64,000 nt of DNA from Myrica gale. Taxonomy: Eukaryota > Streptophyta > Magnoliopsida > Fagales > Myricaceae. Made by a program: the position numbers and the translations under genes. The first letter of the stretch is position 1, and the number at the start of each line of letters is the position of its first letter. The stretch lies in contig OZ005608.1 of assembly GCA_963930655.1 (NCBI GenBank), positions 12,524,001 to 12,588,000 on the forward strand, in the 5' to 3' direction. Of this stretch, positions 1 through 9,922 are shown one piece after another. Under the pieces are notes generated by a model. It was not told the origin of the DNA. It worked only from the letters and a program-made list of their open reading frames with translations, and did not search any database.

Positions 1-23
1 ATTTCCCCTGTGAGAGGGATCCA

Positions 24-51
24 TATAAGAAATCATTGCAACAACCATAAC
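24..51 (+). promoter_or_regulatory. Upstream Pol III promoter of 5S gene (type example)
   Basis: Seen before copy 1: TATAAG at 24-29 (-28 to -23), GC at 38-39 (-14/-13) and C at 51 (-1). These match the three upstream elements known to set efficient and accurate 5S transcription in plants: a TATA-like box near -28, GC near -12 and C at -1. The same layout precedes nearly every copy. Exceptions are TATATG before eight copies (first at 40350), a CATACAAAG form before 36023, GG instead of GC before 2422 and 4396, and GT plus T at -1 before 54594. Position -7 is C or A and tracks the gene class outside 26-51 kb. Confidence 0.85.
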
Positions 52-100
52 GGGTGCGATCATACCAGCACTAATGCACCGGATCCCATCAGAACTCCGC

Positions 101-115
101 AGGTATGCGTGCTTG
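101..115 (+). promoter_or_regulatory. Box A of internal control region (class A form)
   Basis: Gene positions 50-64. The plant consensus here begins AGTTAAGCG; copy 1 reads AGGTATGCG, so T52 is G and A55 is T. The pair of changes marks classes A, E and F (67 copies). Box A lies in the TFIIIA/TFIIIC recognition region, and the two changed bases fall in loop B of the folded RNA, so an effect on transcription or TFIIIA/L5 binding is plausible but unproven. Confidence 0.8.
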
Positions 116-117
116 GG

Positions 118-123
118 CGAGAG
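118..123 (+). promoter_or_regulatory. Intermediate element of internal control region
   Basis: Gene positions 67-72 (CGAGAG), the spacing used for the intermediate element of eukaryotic 5S genes. It appears unchanged in nearly all copies; copy 39 (15059) has T for G at position 68. Confidence 0.7.
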
Positions 124-130
124 TAGTACT

Positions 131-148
131 AGGATGGGTGACCTCCTG
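131..148 (+). promoter_or_regulatory. Box C of internal control region
   Basis: Gene positions 80-97 (AGGATGGGTGACCTCCTG), the main TFIIIA contact region. Position 97, at its 3' edge, is G here and T in classes B, D and E. By my fold, G97 wobble-pairs with U79 in helix IV, so T97 would give a U-U mismatch. Copies at 52609 and 54197 have T for G at position 87 inside this box. Confidence 0.75.
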
Positions 149-170
149 GGAAGTCCTCGTGTTGCACCCC

Positions 171-448
171 AACATCTTTTTTCCCGCCCCCGAGAAGATT
201 TTCGTGCGGAAAAAATATTTATCTGAACGGGATTAGATTTCTGCCGGTATTTGAAAACACTCCACTTTTCCGGTGCGAAAAACGAAGACGAAAACTACAT
301 GACGAAATTTTGATTTTTCAAAAACTCGGATATTTTTTTGTCGCAATTCGGCGCGAAAAAGCTCTTTCAGCGACGTTGAATACCCGTGAATGGATGTATT
401 TCCCCTGTGAGAGGGATCCATATAAGAAATCATTGCAACAAACATAAC
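171..448 (+). other. 5S intergenic spacer, type S1 (example)
   Basis: This 278-bp spacer holds the T6 terminator, a C-rich stretch (CCCGCCCCCG), three imperfect copies of a GTGCGAAAAA-like motif (near 203, 272 and 350), T5 at 314-318, T7 at 333-339, and the upstream promoter. Type marks: TCTGCCGG, CGAAGACG, ATTTTGATTTTT and GAAAAAGCTC. It dominates 1-17 kb. No coding or other RNA feature is seen in it. Confidence 0.85.
177..182 (+). terminator. Pol III terminator T6 (type example)
   Basis: A run of six T follows AACATC, seven bases after the gene end. A run of four or more T on the sense strand ends Pol III transcription. The same run follows every intact and deleted copy read here. The gene body has no T4 run. 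The copy at 18623 has lost the AAC before it and the copy at 51025 is followed by AACAAC instead of AACATC; the T6 is kept in both. Confidence 0.9.
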
Positions 449-563
449 GGGTGCGATCATACCAGCACTAATGCACCGGATCCCATCAGAACTCCGCAGT
501 TAAGCGTGCTTGGGCGAGAGTAGTACTAGGATGGGTGACCTCCTTGGAAGTCCTCGTGTTGCC
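449..563 (+). rRNA. 5S rRNA gene copy 2 (class B)
   Basis: Class B type example. Box A is consensus, but position 97 is T and four bases (115-118, ACCC) are missing, so the gene ends GTTGCC and runs into AACATC. The partners of G1 to U4 in helix I are lost, and the RNA is probably unstable or unprocessed. -7 is A; period 393. Confidence 0.9.
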
Positions 564-841
564 AACATCTTTTTTCCCGCCCCCGAGAAGATTTTCGTGC
601 GGAAAAAATATTTATCTGAACGAGATTAGATTTCTGCCGGTATTTGAAAACACTCCACTTTTCCGGTGCGAAAAACGAAGACGAAAACTACACGACGAAA
701 TTTTGATTTTTCAAAAACTCGGATATTTTTTTGTCGCAATTCGGCGCGAAAAAGCTCTTTCAGCGACGTTGAATACCCGTGAATGGATGTATTTCCCCTG
801 TGAGAGGGATCCATATAAGAAATCATTGCAACAACCATAAC

Positions 842-960
842 GGGTGCGATCATACCAGCACTAATGCACCGGATCCCATCAGAACTCCGCAGGTATGCGT
901 GCTTGGGCGAGAGTAGTACTAGGATGGGTGACCTCCTGGGAAGTCCTCGTGTTGCACCCC
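842..960 (+). rRNA. 5S rRNA gene copy 3 (class A)
   Basis: -7 C, period 397. First unit of the 1974-bp duplication; followed by the GTGTGG spacer mark. Confidence 0.95.
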
Positions 961-1238
961 AACATCTTTTTTCCCGCCCCCGAGAAGATTTTCGTGTGGA
1001 AAAAATATTTATCTGAACGGGATTAGATTTCTGCCGGTATTTGAAAACACTCCACTTTTCCGGTGCGAAAAACGAAGACGAAAACTACATGACGAAATTT
1101 TGATTTTTCAAAAACTCGGATATTTTTTTGTCGCAATTCGGCGCGAAAAAGCTCTTTCAGCGACGTTGAATACCCGTGAATGGATGTATTTCCCCTGTGA
1201 GAGGGATCCATATAAGAAATCATTGCAACAAACATAAC

Positions 1239-1353
1239 GGGTGCGATCATACCAGCACTAATGCACCGGATCCCATCAGAACTCCGCAGTTAAGCGTGCT
1301 TGGGCGAGAGTAGTACTAGGATGGGTGACCTCCTTGGAAGTCCTCGTGTTGCC
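1239..1353 (+). rRNA. 5S rRNA gene copy 4 (class B)
   Basis: -7 A, period 393. Confidence 0.9.
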
Positions 1354-1631
1354 AACATCTTTTTTCCCGCCCCCGAGAAGATTTTCGTGCGGAAAAAATA
1401 TTTATCTGAACGGGATTAGATTTCTGCCGGTATTTGAAAACACTCCACTTTTCCGGTGCGAAAAACGAAGACGAAAACTACACGACGAAATTTTGATTTT
1501 TCAAAAACTCGGATATTTTTTTGTCGCAATTCGGCGCGAAAAAGCTCTTTCAGCGACGTTGAATACCCGTGAATGGATGTATTTCCCCTGTGAGAGGGAT
1601 CCATATAAGAAATCATTGCAACAACCATAAC

Positions 1632-1750
1632 GGGTGCGATCATACCAGCACTAATGCACCGGATCCCATCAGAACTCCGCAGGTATGCGTGCTTGGGCGA
1701 GAGTAGTACTAGGATGGGTGACCTCCTGGGAAGTCCTCGTGTTGCACCCC
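1632..1750 (+). rRNA. 5S rRNA gene copy 5 (class A)
   Basis: -7 C, period 397. Confidence 0.95.
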
Positions 1751-2028
1751 AACATCTTTTTTCCCGCCCCCGAGAAGATTTTCGTGCGGAAAAAATATTT
1801 ATCTGAACGGGATTAGATTTCTGCCGGTATTTGAAAACACTCCACTTTTCCGGTGCGAAAAACGAAGACGAAAACTACATGACGAAATTTTGATTTTTCA
1901 AAAACTCGGATATTTTTTTGTCGCAATTCGGCGCGAAAAAGCTCTTTCAGCGACGTTGAATACCCGTGAATGGATGTATTTCCCCTGTGAGAGGGATCCA
2001 TATAAGAAATCATTGCAACAAACATAAC

Positions 2029-2143
2029 GGGTGCGATCATACCAGCACTAATGCACCGGATCCCATCAGAACTCCGCAGTTAAGCGTGCTTGGGCGAGAG
2101 TAGTACTAGGATGGGTGACCTCCTTGGAAGTCCTCGTGTTGCC
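2029..2143 (+). rRNA. 5S rRNA gene copy 6 (class B)
   Basis: -7 A, period 393; first of a B-B slip in the dimer pattern. Confidence 0.9.
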
Positions 2144-2421
2144 AACATCTTTTTTCCCGCCCCCGAGAAGATTTTCGTGCGGAAAAAATATTTATCTGAA
2201 CGGGATTAGATTTCTGCCGGTATTTGAAAACACTCCACTTTTCCGGTGCGAAAAACGAAGACGAAAACTACACGACGAAATTTTGATTTTTCAAAAACTC
2301 GGATATTTTTTTGTCGCAATTCGGCGCGAAAAAGCTCTTTCAGCGACGTTGAATACCCGTGAATGGATGTATTTCCCCTGTGAGAGGGATCCATATAAGA
2401 AATCATTGGAACAAACATAAC

Positions 2422-2536
2422 GGGTGCGATCATACCAGCACTAATGCACCGGATCCCATCAGAACTCCGCAGTTAAGCGTGCTTGGGCGAGAGTAGTACT
2501 AGGATGGGTGACCTCCTTGGAAGTCCTCGTGTTGCC
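2422..2536 (+). rRNA. 5S rRNA gene copy 7 (class B)
   Basis: -14/-13 reads GG instead of GC. Period 394 because the spacer has a T8 run. Twin of copy 12. Confidence 0.9.
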
Positions 2537-2815
2537 AACATCTTTTTTCCCGCCCCCGAGAAGATTTTCGTGCGGAAAAAATATTTATCTGAACGGGATT
2601 AGATTTCTGCCGGTATTTGAAAACACTCCACTTTTCCGGTGCGAAAAACGAAGACGAAAACTACACGACGAAATTTTGATTTTTCAAAAACTCGGATATT
2701 TTTTTTGTCGCAATTCGGCGCGAAAAAGCTCTTTCAGCGACGTTGAATACCCGTGAATGGATGTATTTCCCCTGTGAGAGGGATCCATATAAGAAATCAT
2801 TGCAACAACCATAAC

Positions 2816-2934
2816 GGGTGCGATCATACCAGCACTAATGCACCGGATCCCATCAGAACTCCGCAGGTATGCGTGCTTGGGCGAGAGTAGTACTAGGATG
2901 GGTGACCTCCTGGGAAGTCCTCGTGTTGCACCCC
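2816..2934 (+). rRNA. 5S rRNA gene copy 8 (class A)
   Basis: -7 C, period 397. Twin of copy 3, again followed by GTGTGG. Confidence 0.95.
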
Positions 2935-3212
2935 AACATCTTTTTTCCCGCCCCCGAGAAGATTTTCGTGTGGAAAAAATATTTATCTGAACGGGATTAG
3001 ATTTCTGCCGGTATTTGAAAACACTCCACTTTTCCGGTGCGAAAAACGAAGACGAAAACTACATGACGAAATTTTGATTTTTCAAAAACTCGGATATTTT
3101 TTTGTCGCAATTCGGCGCGAAAAAGCTCTTTCAGCGACGTTGAATACCCGTGAATGGATGTATTTCCCCTGTGAGAGGGATCCATATAAGAAATCATTGC
3201 AACAAACATAAC

Positions 3213-3327
3213 GGGTGCGATCATACCAGCACTAATGCACCGGATCCCATCAGAACTCCGCAGTTAAGCGTGCTTGGGCGAGAGTAGTACTAGGATGGGT
3301 GACCTCCTTGGAAGTCCTCGTGTTGCC
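3213..3327 (+). rRNA. 5S rRNA gene copy 9 (class B)
   Basis: -7 A, period 393. Confidence 0.9.
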
Positions 3328-3605
3328 AACATCTTTTTTCCCGCCCCCGAGAAGATTTTCGTGCGGAAAAAATATTTATCTGAACGGGATTAGATTTCTG
3401 CCGGTATTTGAAAACACTCCACTTTTCCGGTGCGAAAAACGAAGACGAAAACTACACGACGAAATTTTGATTTTTCAAAAACTCGGATATTTTTTTGTCG
3501 CAATTCGGCGCGAAAAAGCTCTTTCAGCGACGTTGAATACCCGTGAATGGATGTATTTCCCCTGTGAGAGGGATCCATATAAGAAATCATTGCAACAACC
3601 ATAAC

Positions 3606-3724
3606 GGGTGCGATCATACCAGCACTAATGCACCGGATCCCATCAGAACTCCGCAGGTATGCGTGCTTGGGCGAGAGTAGTACTAGGATGGGTGACCTCC
3701 TGGGAAGTCCTCGTGTTGCACCCC
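3606..3724 (+). rRNA. 5S rRNA gene copy 10 (class A)
   Basis: -7 C, period 397. Confidence 0.95.
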
Positions 3725-4002
3725 AACATCTTTTTTCCCGCCCCCGAGAAGATTTTCGTGCGGAAAAAATATTTATCTGAACGGGATTAGATTTCTGCCG
3801 GTATTTGAAAACACTCCACTTTTCCGGTGCGAAAAACGAAGACGAAAACTACATGACGAAATTTTGATTTTTCAAAAACTCGGATATTTTTTTGTCGCAA
3901 TTCGGCGCGAAAAAGCTCTTTCAGCGACGTTGAATACCCGTGAATGGATGTATTTCCCCTGTGAGAGGGATCCATATAAGAAATCATTGCAACAAACATA
4001 AC

Positions 4003-4117
4003 GGGTGCGATCATACCAGCACTAATGCACCGGATCCCATCAGAACTCCGCAGTTAAGCGTGCTTGGGCGAGAGTAGTACTAGGATGGGTGACCTCCTTG
4101 GAAGTCCTCGTGTTGCC
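4003..4117 (+). rRNA. 5S rRNA gene copy 11 (class B)
   Basis: -7 A, period 393; first of three B copies in a row. Confidence 0.9.
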
Positions 4118-4395
4118 AACATCTTTTTTCCCGCCCCCGAGAAGATTTTCGTGCGGAAAAAATATTTATCTGAACGGGATTAGATTTCTGCCGGTATTTG
4201 AAAACACTCCACTTTTCCGGTGCGAAAAACGAAGACGAAAACTACACGACGAAATTTTGATTTTTCAAAAACTCGGATATTTTTTTGTCGCAATTCGGCG
4301 CGAAAAAGCTCTTTCAGCGACGTTGAATACCCGTGAATGGATGTATTTCCCCTGTGAGAGGGATCCATATAAGAAATCATTGGAACAAACATAAC

Positions 4396-4510
4396 GGGTG
4401 CGATCATACCAGCACTAATGCACCGGATCCCATCAGAACTCCGCAGTTAAGCGTGCTTGGGCGAGAGTAGTACTAGGATGGGTGACCTCCTTGGAAGTCC
4501 TCGTGTTGCC
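4396..4510 (+). rRNA. 5S rRNA gene copy 12 (class B)
   Basis: GG at -14/-13 and a T8 spacer run (period 394), as in copy 7. Confidence 0.9.
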
Positions 4511-4789
4511 AACATCTTTTTTCCCGCCCCCGAGAAGATTTTCGTGCGGAAAAAATATTTATCTGAACGGGATTAGATTTCTGCCGGTATTTGAAAACAC
4601 TCCACTTTTCCGGTGCGAAAAACGAAGACGAAAACTACACGACGAAATTTTGATTTTTCAAAAACTCGGATATTTTTTTTGTCGCAATTCGGCGCGAAAA
4701 AGCTCTTTCAGCGACGTTGAATACCCGTGAATGGATGTATTTCCCCTGTGAGAGGGATCCATATAAGAAATCATTGCAACAAACATAAC

Positions 4790-4904
4790 GGGTGCGATCA
4801 TACCAGCACTAATGCACCGGATCCCATCAGAACTCCGCAGTTAAGCGTGCTTGGGCGAGAGTAGTACTAGGATGGGTGACCTCCTTGGAAGTCCTCGTGT
4901 TGCC
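4790..4904 (+). rRNA. 5S rRNA gene copy 13 (class B)
   Basis: -7 A, GC restored at -14/-13; period 393. Confidence 0.9.
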
Positions 4905-5182
4905 AACATCTTTTTTCCCGCCCCCGAGAAGATTTTCGTGCGGAAAAAATATTTATCTGAACGGGATTAGATTTCTGCCGGTATTTGAAAACACTCCACT
5001 TTTCCGGTGCGAAAAACGAAGACGAAAACTACACGACGAAATTTTGATTTTTCAAAAACTCGGATATTTTTTTGTCGCAATTCGGCGCGAAAAAGCTCTT
5101 TCAGCGACGTTGAATACCCGTGAATGGATGTATTTCCCCTGTGAGAGGGATCCATATAAGAAATCATTGCAACAACCATAAC

Positions 5183-5301
5183 GGGTGCGATCATACCAGC
5201 ACTAATGCACCGGATCCCATCAGAACTCCGCAGGTATGCGTGCTTGGGCGAGAGTAGTACTAGGATGGGTGACCTCCTGGGAAGTCCTCGTGTTGCACCC
5301 C
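5183..5301 (+). rRNA. 5S rRNA gene copy 14 (class A)
   Basis: -7 C, period 397. Confidence 0.95.
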
Positions 5302-5579
5302 AACATCTTTTTTCCCGCCCCCGAGAAGATTTTCGTGCGGAAAAAATATTTATCTGAACGGGATTAGATTTCTGCCGGTATTTGAAAACACTCCACTTTT
5401 CCGGTGCGAAAAACGAAGACGAAAACTACATGACGAAATTTTGATTTTTCAAAAACTCGGATATTTTTTTGTCGCAATTCGGCGCGAAAAAGCTCTTTCA
5501 GCGACGTTGAATACCCGTGAATGGATGTATTTCCCCTGTGAGAGGGATCCATATAAGAAATCATTGCAACAAACATAAC

Positions 5580-5694
5580 GGGTGCGATCATACCAGCACT
5601 AATGCACCGGATCCCATCAGAACTCCGCAGTTAAGCGTGCTTGGGCGAGAGTAGTACTAGGATGGGTGACCTCCTTGGAAGTCCTCGTGTTGCC
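5580..5694 (+). rRNA. 5S rRNA gene copy 15 (class B)
   Basis: -7 A, period 393; spacer mark AACGAGATT follows, as after copies 2 and 18. Confidence 0.9.
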
Positions 5695-5972
5695 AACATC
5701 TTTTTTCCCGCCCCCGAGAAGATTTTCGTGCGGAAAAAATATTTATCTGAACGAGATTAGATTTCTGCCGGTATTTGAAAACACTCCACTTTTCCGGTGC
5801 GAAAAACGAAGACGAAAACTACACGACGAAATTTTGATTTTTCAAAAACTCGGATATTTTTTTGTCGCAATTCGGCGCGAAAAAGCTCTTTCAGCGACGT
5901 TGAATACCCGTGAATGGATGTATTTCCCCTGTGAGAGGGATCCATATAAGAAATCATTGCAACAAACATAAC

Positions 5973-6087
5973 GGGTGCGATCATACCAGCACTAATGCAC
6001 CGGATCCCATCAGAACTCCGCAGTTAAGCGTGCTTGGGCGAGAGTAGTACTAGGATGGGTGACCTCCTTGGAAGTCCTCGTGTTGCC
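5973..6087 (+). rRNA. 5S rRNA gene copy 16 (class B)
   Basis: -7 A, period 393; second of a B-B slip. Confidence 0.9.
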
Positions 6088-6365
6088 AACATCTTTTTTC
6101 CCGCCCCCGAGAAGATTTTCGTGCGGAAAAAATATTTATCTGAACGGGATTAGATTTCTGCCGGTATTTGAAAACACTCCACTTTTCCGGTGCGAAAAAC
6201 GAAGACGAAAACTACACGACGAAATTTTGATTTTTCAAAAACTCGGATATTTTTTTGTCGCAATTCGGCGCGAAAAAGCTCTTTCAGCGACGTTGAATAC
6301 CCGTGAATGGATGTATTTCCCCTGTGAGAGGGATCCATATAAGAAATCATTGCAACAACCATAAC

Positions 6366-6484
6366 GGGTGCGATCATACCAGCACTAATGCACCGGATCC
6401 CATCAGAACTCCGCAGGTATGCGTGCTTGGGCGAGAGTAGTACTAGGATGGGTGACCTCCTGGGAAGTCCTCGTGTTGCACCCC
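6366..6484 (+). rRNA. 5S rRNA gene copy 17 (class A)
   Basis: -7 C, period 397. Confidence 0.95.
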
Positions 6485-6762
6485 AACATCTTTTTTCCCG
6501 CCCCCGAGAAGATTTTCGTGCGGAAAAAATATTTATCTGAACGGGATTAGATTTCTGCCGGTATTTGAAAACACTCCACTTTTCCGGTGCGAAAAACGAA
6601 GACGAAAACTACATGACGAAATTTTGATTTTTCAAAAACTCGGATATTTTTTTGTCGCAATTCGGCGCGAAAAAGCTCTTTCAGCGACGTTGAATACCCG
6701 TGAATGGATGTATTTCCCCTGTGAGAGGGATCCATATAAGAAATCATTGCAACAAACATAAC

Positions 6763-6877
6763 GGGTGCGATCATACCAGCACTAATGCACCGGATCCCAT
6801 CAGAACTCCGCAGTTAAGCGTGCTTGGGCGAGAGTAGTACTAGGATGGGTGACCTCCTTGGAAGTCCTCGTGTTGCC
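6763..6877 (+). rRNA. 5S rRNA gene copy 18 (class B)
   Basis: -7 A, period 393; AACGAGATT in the following spacer. Confidence 0.9.
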
Positions 6878-7155
6878 AACATCTTTTTTCCCGCCCCCGA
6901 GAAGATTTTCGTGCGGAAAAAATATTTATCTGAACGAGATTAGATTTCTGCCGGTATTTGAAAACACTCCACTTTTCCGGTGCGAAAAACGAAGACGAAA
7001 ACTACACGACGAAATTTTGATTTTTCAAAAACTCGGATATTTTTTTGTCGCAATTCGGCGCGAAAAAGCTCTTTCAGCGACGTTGAATACCCGTGAATGG
7101 ATGTATTTCCCCTGTGAGAGGGATCCATATAAGAAATCATTGCAACAACCATAAC

Positions 7156-7274
7156 GGGTGCGATCATACCAGCACTAATGCACCGGATCCCATCAGAACT
7201 CCGCAGGTATGCGTGCTTGGGCGAGAGTAGTACTAGGATGGGTGACCTCCTGGGAAGTCCTCGTGTTGCACCCC
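7156..7274 (+). rRNA. 5S rRNA gene copy 19 (class A)
   Basis: -7 C, period 397; GTGTGG in the following spacer, as after copies 3 and 8. Confidence 0.95.
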
Positions 7275-7552
7275 AACATCTTTTTTCCCGCCCCCGAGAA
7301 GATTTTCGTGTGGAAAAAATATTTATCTGAACGGGATTAGATTTCTGCCGGTATTTGAAAACACTCCACTTTTCCGGTGCGAAAAACGAAGACGAAAACT
7401 ACATGACGAAATTTTGATTTTTCAAAAACTCGGATATTTTTTTGTCGCAATTCGGCGCGAAAAAGCTCTTTCAGCGACGTTGAATACCCGTGAATGGATG
7501 TATTTCCCCTGTGAGAGGGATCCATATAAGAAATCATTGCAACAAACATAAC

Positions 7553-7667
7553 GGGTGCGATCATACCAGCACTAATGCACCGGATCCCATCAGAACTCCG
7601 CAGTTAAGCGTGCTTGGGCGAGAGTAGTACTAGGATGGGTGACCTCCTTGGAAGTCCTCGTGTTGCC
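7553..7667 (+). rRNA. 5S rRNA gene copy 20 (class B)
   Basis: -7 A, period 393. Confidence 0.9.
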
Positions 7668-7945
7668 AACATCTTTTTTCCCGCCCCCGAGAAGATTTTC
7701 GTGCGGAAAAAATATTTATCTGAACGGGATTAGATTTCTGCCGGTATTTGAAAACACTCCACTTTTCCGGTGCGAAAAACGAAGACGAAAACTACACGAC
7801 GAAATTTTGATTTTTCAAAAACTCGGATATTTTTTTGTCGCAATTCGGCGCGAAAAAGCTCTTTCAGCGACGTTGAATACCCGTGAATGGATGTATTTCC
7901 CCTGTGAGAGGGATCCATATAAGAAATCATTGCAACAACCATAAC

Positions 7946-8064
7946 GGGTGCGATCATACCAGCACTAATGCACCGGATCCCATCAGAACTCCGCAGGTAT
8001 GCGTGCTTGGGCGAGAGTAGTACTAGGATGGGTGACCTCCTGGGAAGTCCTCGTGTTGCACCCC
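7946..8064 (+). rRNA. 5S rRNA gene copy 21 (class A)
   Basis: -7 C, period 397. Confidence 0.95.
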
Positions 8065-8342
8065 AACATCTTTTTTCCCGCCCCCGAGAAGATTTTCGTG
8101 CGGAAAAAATATTTATCTGAACGGGATTAGATTTCTGCCGGTATTTGAAAACACTCCACTTTTCCGGTGCGAAAAACGAAGACGAAAACTACATGACGAA
8201 ATTTTGATTTTTCAAAAACTCGGATATTTTTTTGTCGCAATTCGGCGCGAAAAAGCTCTTTCAGCGACGTTGAATACCCGTGAATGGATGTATTTCCCCT
8301 GTGAGAGGGATCCATATAAGAAATCATTGCAACAAACATAAC

Positions 8343-8457
8343 GGGTGCGATCATACCAGCACTAATGCACCGGATCCCATCAGAACTCCGCAGTTAAGCG
8401 TGCTTGGGCGAGAGTAGTACTAGGATGGGTGACCTCCTTGGAAGTCCTCGTGTTGCC
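8343..8457 (+). rRNA. 5S rRNA gene copy 22 (class B)
   Basis: -7 A, period 393. Confidence 0.9.
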
Positions 8458-8735
8458 AACATCTTTTTTCCCGCCCCCGAGAAGATTTTCGTGCGGAAAA
8501 AATATTTATCTGAACGGGATTAGATTTCTGCCGGTATTTGAAAACACTCCACTTTTCCGGTGCGAAAAACGAAGACGAAAACTACACGACGAAATTTTGA
8601 TTTTTCAAAAACTCGGATATTTTTTTGTCGCAATTCGGCGCGAAAAAGCTCTTTCAGCGACGTTGAATACCCGTGAATGGATGTATTTCCCCTGTGAGAG
8701 GGATCCATATAAGAAATCATTGCAACAACCATAAC

Positions 8736-8854
8736 GGGTGCGATCATACCAGCACTAATGCACCGGATCCCATCAGAACTCCGCAGGTATGCGTGCTTGG
8801 GCGAGAGTAGTACTAGGATGGGTGACCTCCTGGGAAGTCCTCGTGTTGCACCCC
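8736..8854 (+). rRNA. 5S rRNA gene copy 23 (class A)
   Basis: -7 C, period 397; following spacer has ACACGACG where most A-following spacers to the left have ACATGACG. Confidence 0.95.
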
Positions 8855-9132
8855 AACATCTTTTTTCCCGCCCCCGAGAAGATTTTCGTGCGGAAAAAAT
8901 ATTTATCTGAACGGGATTAGATTTCTGCCGGTATTTGAAAACACTCCACTTTTCCGGTGCGAAAAACGAAGACGAAAACTACACGACGAAATTTTGATTT
9001 TTCAAAAACTCGGATATTTTTTTGTCGCAATTCGGCGCGAAAAAGCTCTTTCAGCGACGTTGAATACCCGTGAATGGATGTATTTCCCCTGTGAGAGGGA
9101 TCCATATAAGAAATCATTGCAACAAACATAAC

Positions 9133-9247
9133 GGGTGCGATCATACCAGCACTAATGCACCGGATCCCATCAGAACTCCGCAGTTAAGCGTGCTTGGGCG
9201 AGAGTAGTACTAGGATGGGTGACCTCCTTGGAAGTCCTCGTGTTGCC
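9133..9247 (+). rRNA. 5S rRNA gene copy 24 (class B)
   Basis: -7 A, period 393. Confidence 0.9.
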
Positions 9248-9525
9248 AACATCTTTTTTCCCGCCCCCGAGAAGATTTTCGTGCGGAAAAAATATTTATC
9301 TGAACGGGATTAGATTTCTGCCGGTATTTGAAAACACTCCACTTTTCCGGTGCGAAAAACGAAGACGAAAACTACACGACGAAATTTTGATTTTTCAAAA
9401 ACTCGGATATTTTTTTGTCGCAATTCGGCGCGAAAAAGCTCTTTCAGCGACGTTGAATACCCGTGAATGGATGTATTTCCCCTGTGAGAGGGATCCATAT
9501 AAGAAATCATTGCAACAACCATAAC

Positions 9526-9644
9526 GGGTGCGATCATACCAGCACTAATGCACCGGATCCCATCAGAACTCCGCAGGTATGCGTGCTTGGGCGAGAGTAG
9601 TACTAGGATGGGTGACCTCCTGGGAAGTCCTCGTGTTGCACCCC
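9526..9644 (+). rRNA. 5S rRNA gene copy 25 (class A)
   Basis: -7 C, period 397. Confidence 0.95.
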
Positions 9645-9922
9645 AACATCTTTTTTCCCGCCCCCGAGAAGATTTTCGTGCGGAAAAAATATTTATCTGA
9701 ACGGGATTAGATTTCTGCCGGTATTTGAAAACACTCCACTTTTCCGGTGCGAAAAACGAAGACGAAAACTACATGACGAAATTTTGATTTTTCAAAAACT
9801 CGGATATTTTTTTGTCGCAATTCGGCGCGAAAAAGCTCTTTCAGCGACGTTGAATACCCGTGAATGGATGTATTTCCCCTGTGAGAGGGATCCATATAAG
9901 AAATCATTGCAACAAACATAAC

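Larger units (their letters stand above)
52..170 (+). rRNA. 5S rRNA gene copy 1 (class A)
   Basis: Class A with an intact 3' end; helix I is G1-C118, G2-C117, G3-C116, U4-A115, G5-C114, C6-G113, G7-U112, A8-U111. Its only changes from the plant consensus are G52 and T55. -7 is C; the next gene starts 397 bp on. Confidence 0.95.
842..4789 (+). repeat. Tandem duplication of a 5-unit block (1974 bp x2)
   Basis: Blocks 842-2815 and 2816-4789 have the same order A-B-A-B-B. Both share a GTGTGG spacer mark after the first A, GG at -14/-13 before the last B (2422 and 4396), and an eight-T run after it. Shared private marks show recent duplication. Confidence 0.85.

Noticed and set aside
99-108. Splice-donor-like CAG|GTATGC created by the class A changes
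   Set aside because: It fits the donor consensus, but Pol III 5S transcripts are not spliced and no matching acceptor context is seen. The link to the 5S-like exon of plant TFIIIA genes is only suggestive.
171-448. tRNA, snoRNA or microRNA gene in the spacer
   Set aside because: I see no tRNA A and B boxes, no C/D or H/ACA boxes and no long hairpin. The AT-rich runs and short inverted pieces do not support an RNA gene.
233-460. Conserved 75-codon minus-strand ORF in most units
   Set aside because: It starts inside the antisense of the 5S gene and runs through the spacer. It recurs only because the unit recurs, it is broken by ordinary spacer indels, and it resembles no protein I know.
535-840. 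Plus-strand 101-codon ORF in class B units
   Set aside because: It begins at a GTG inside the 5S gene and depends on the 4-bp deletion for its frame. It is a by-product of the repeat, not a gene.
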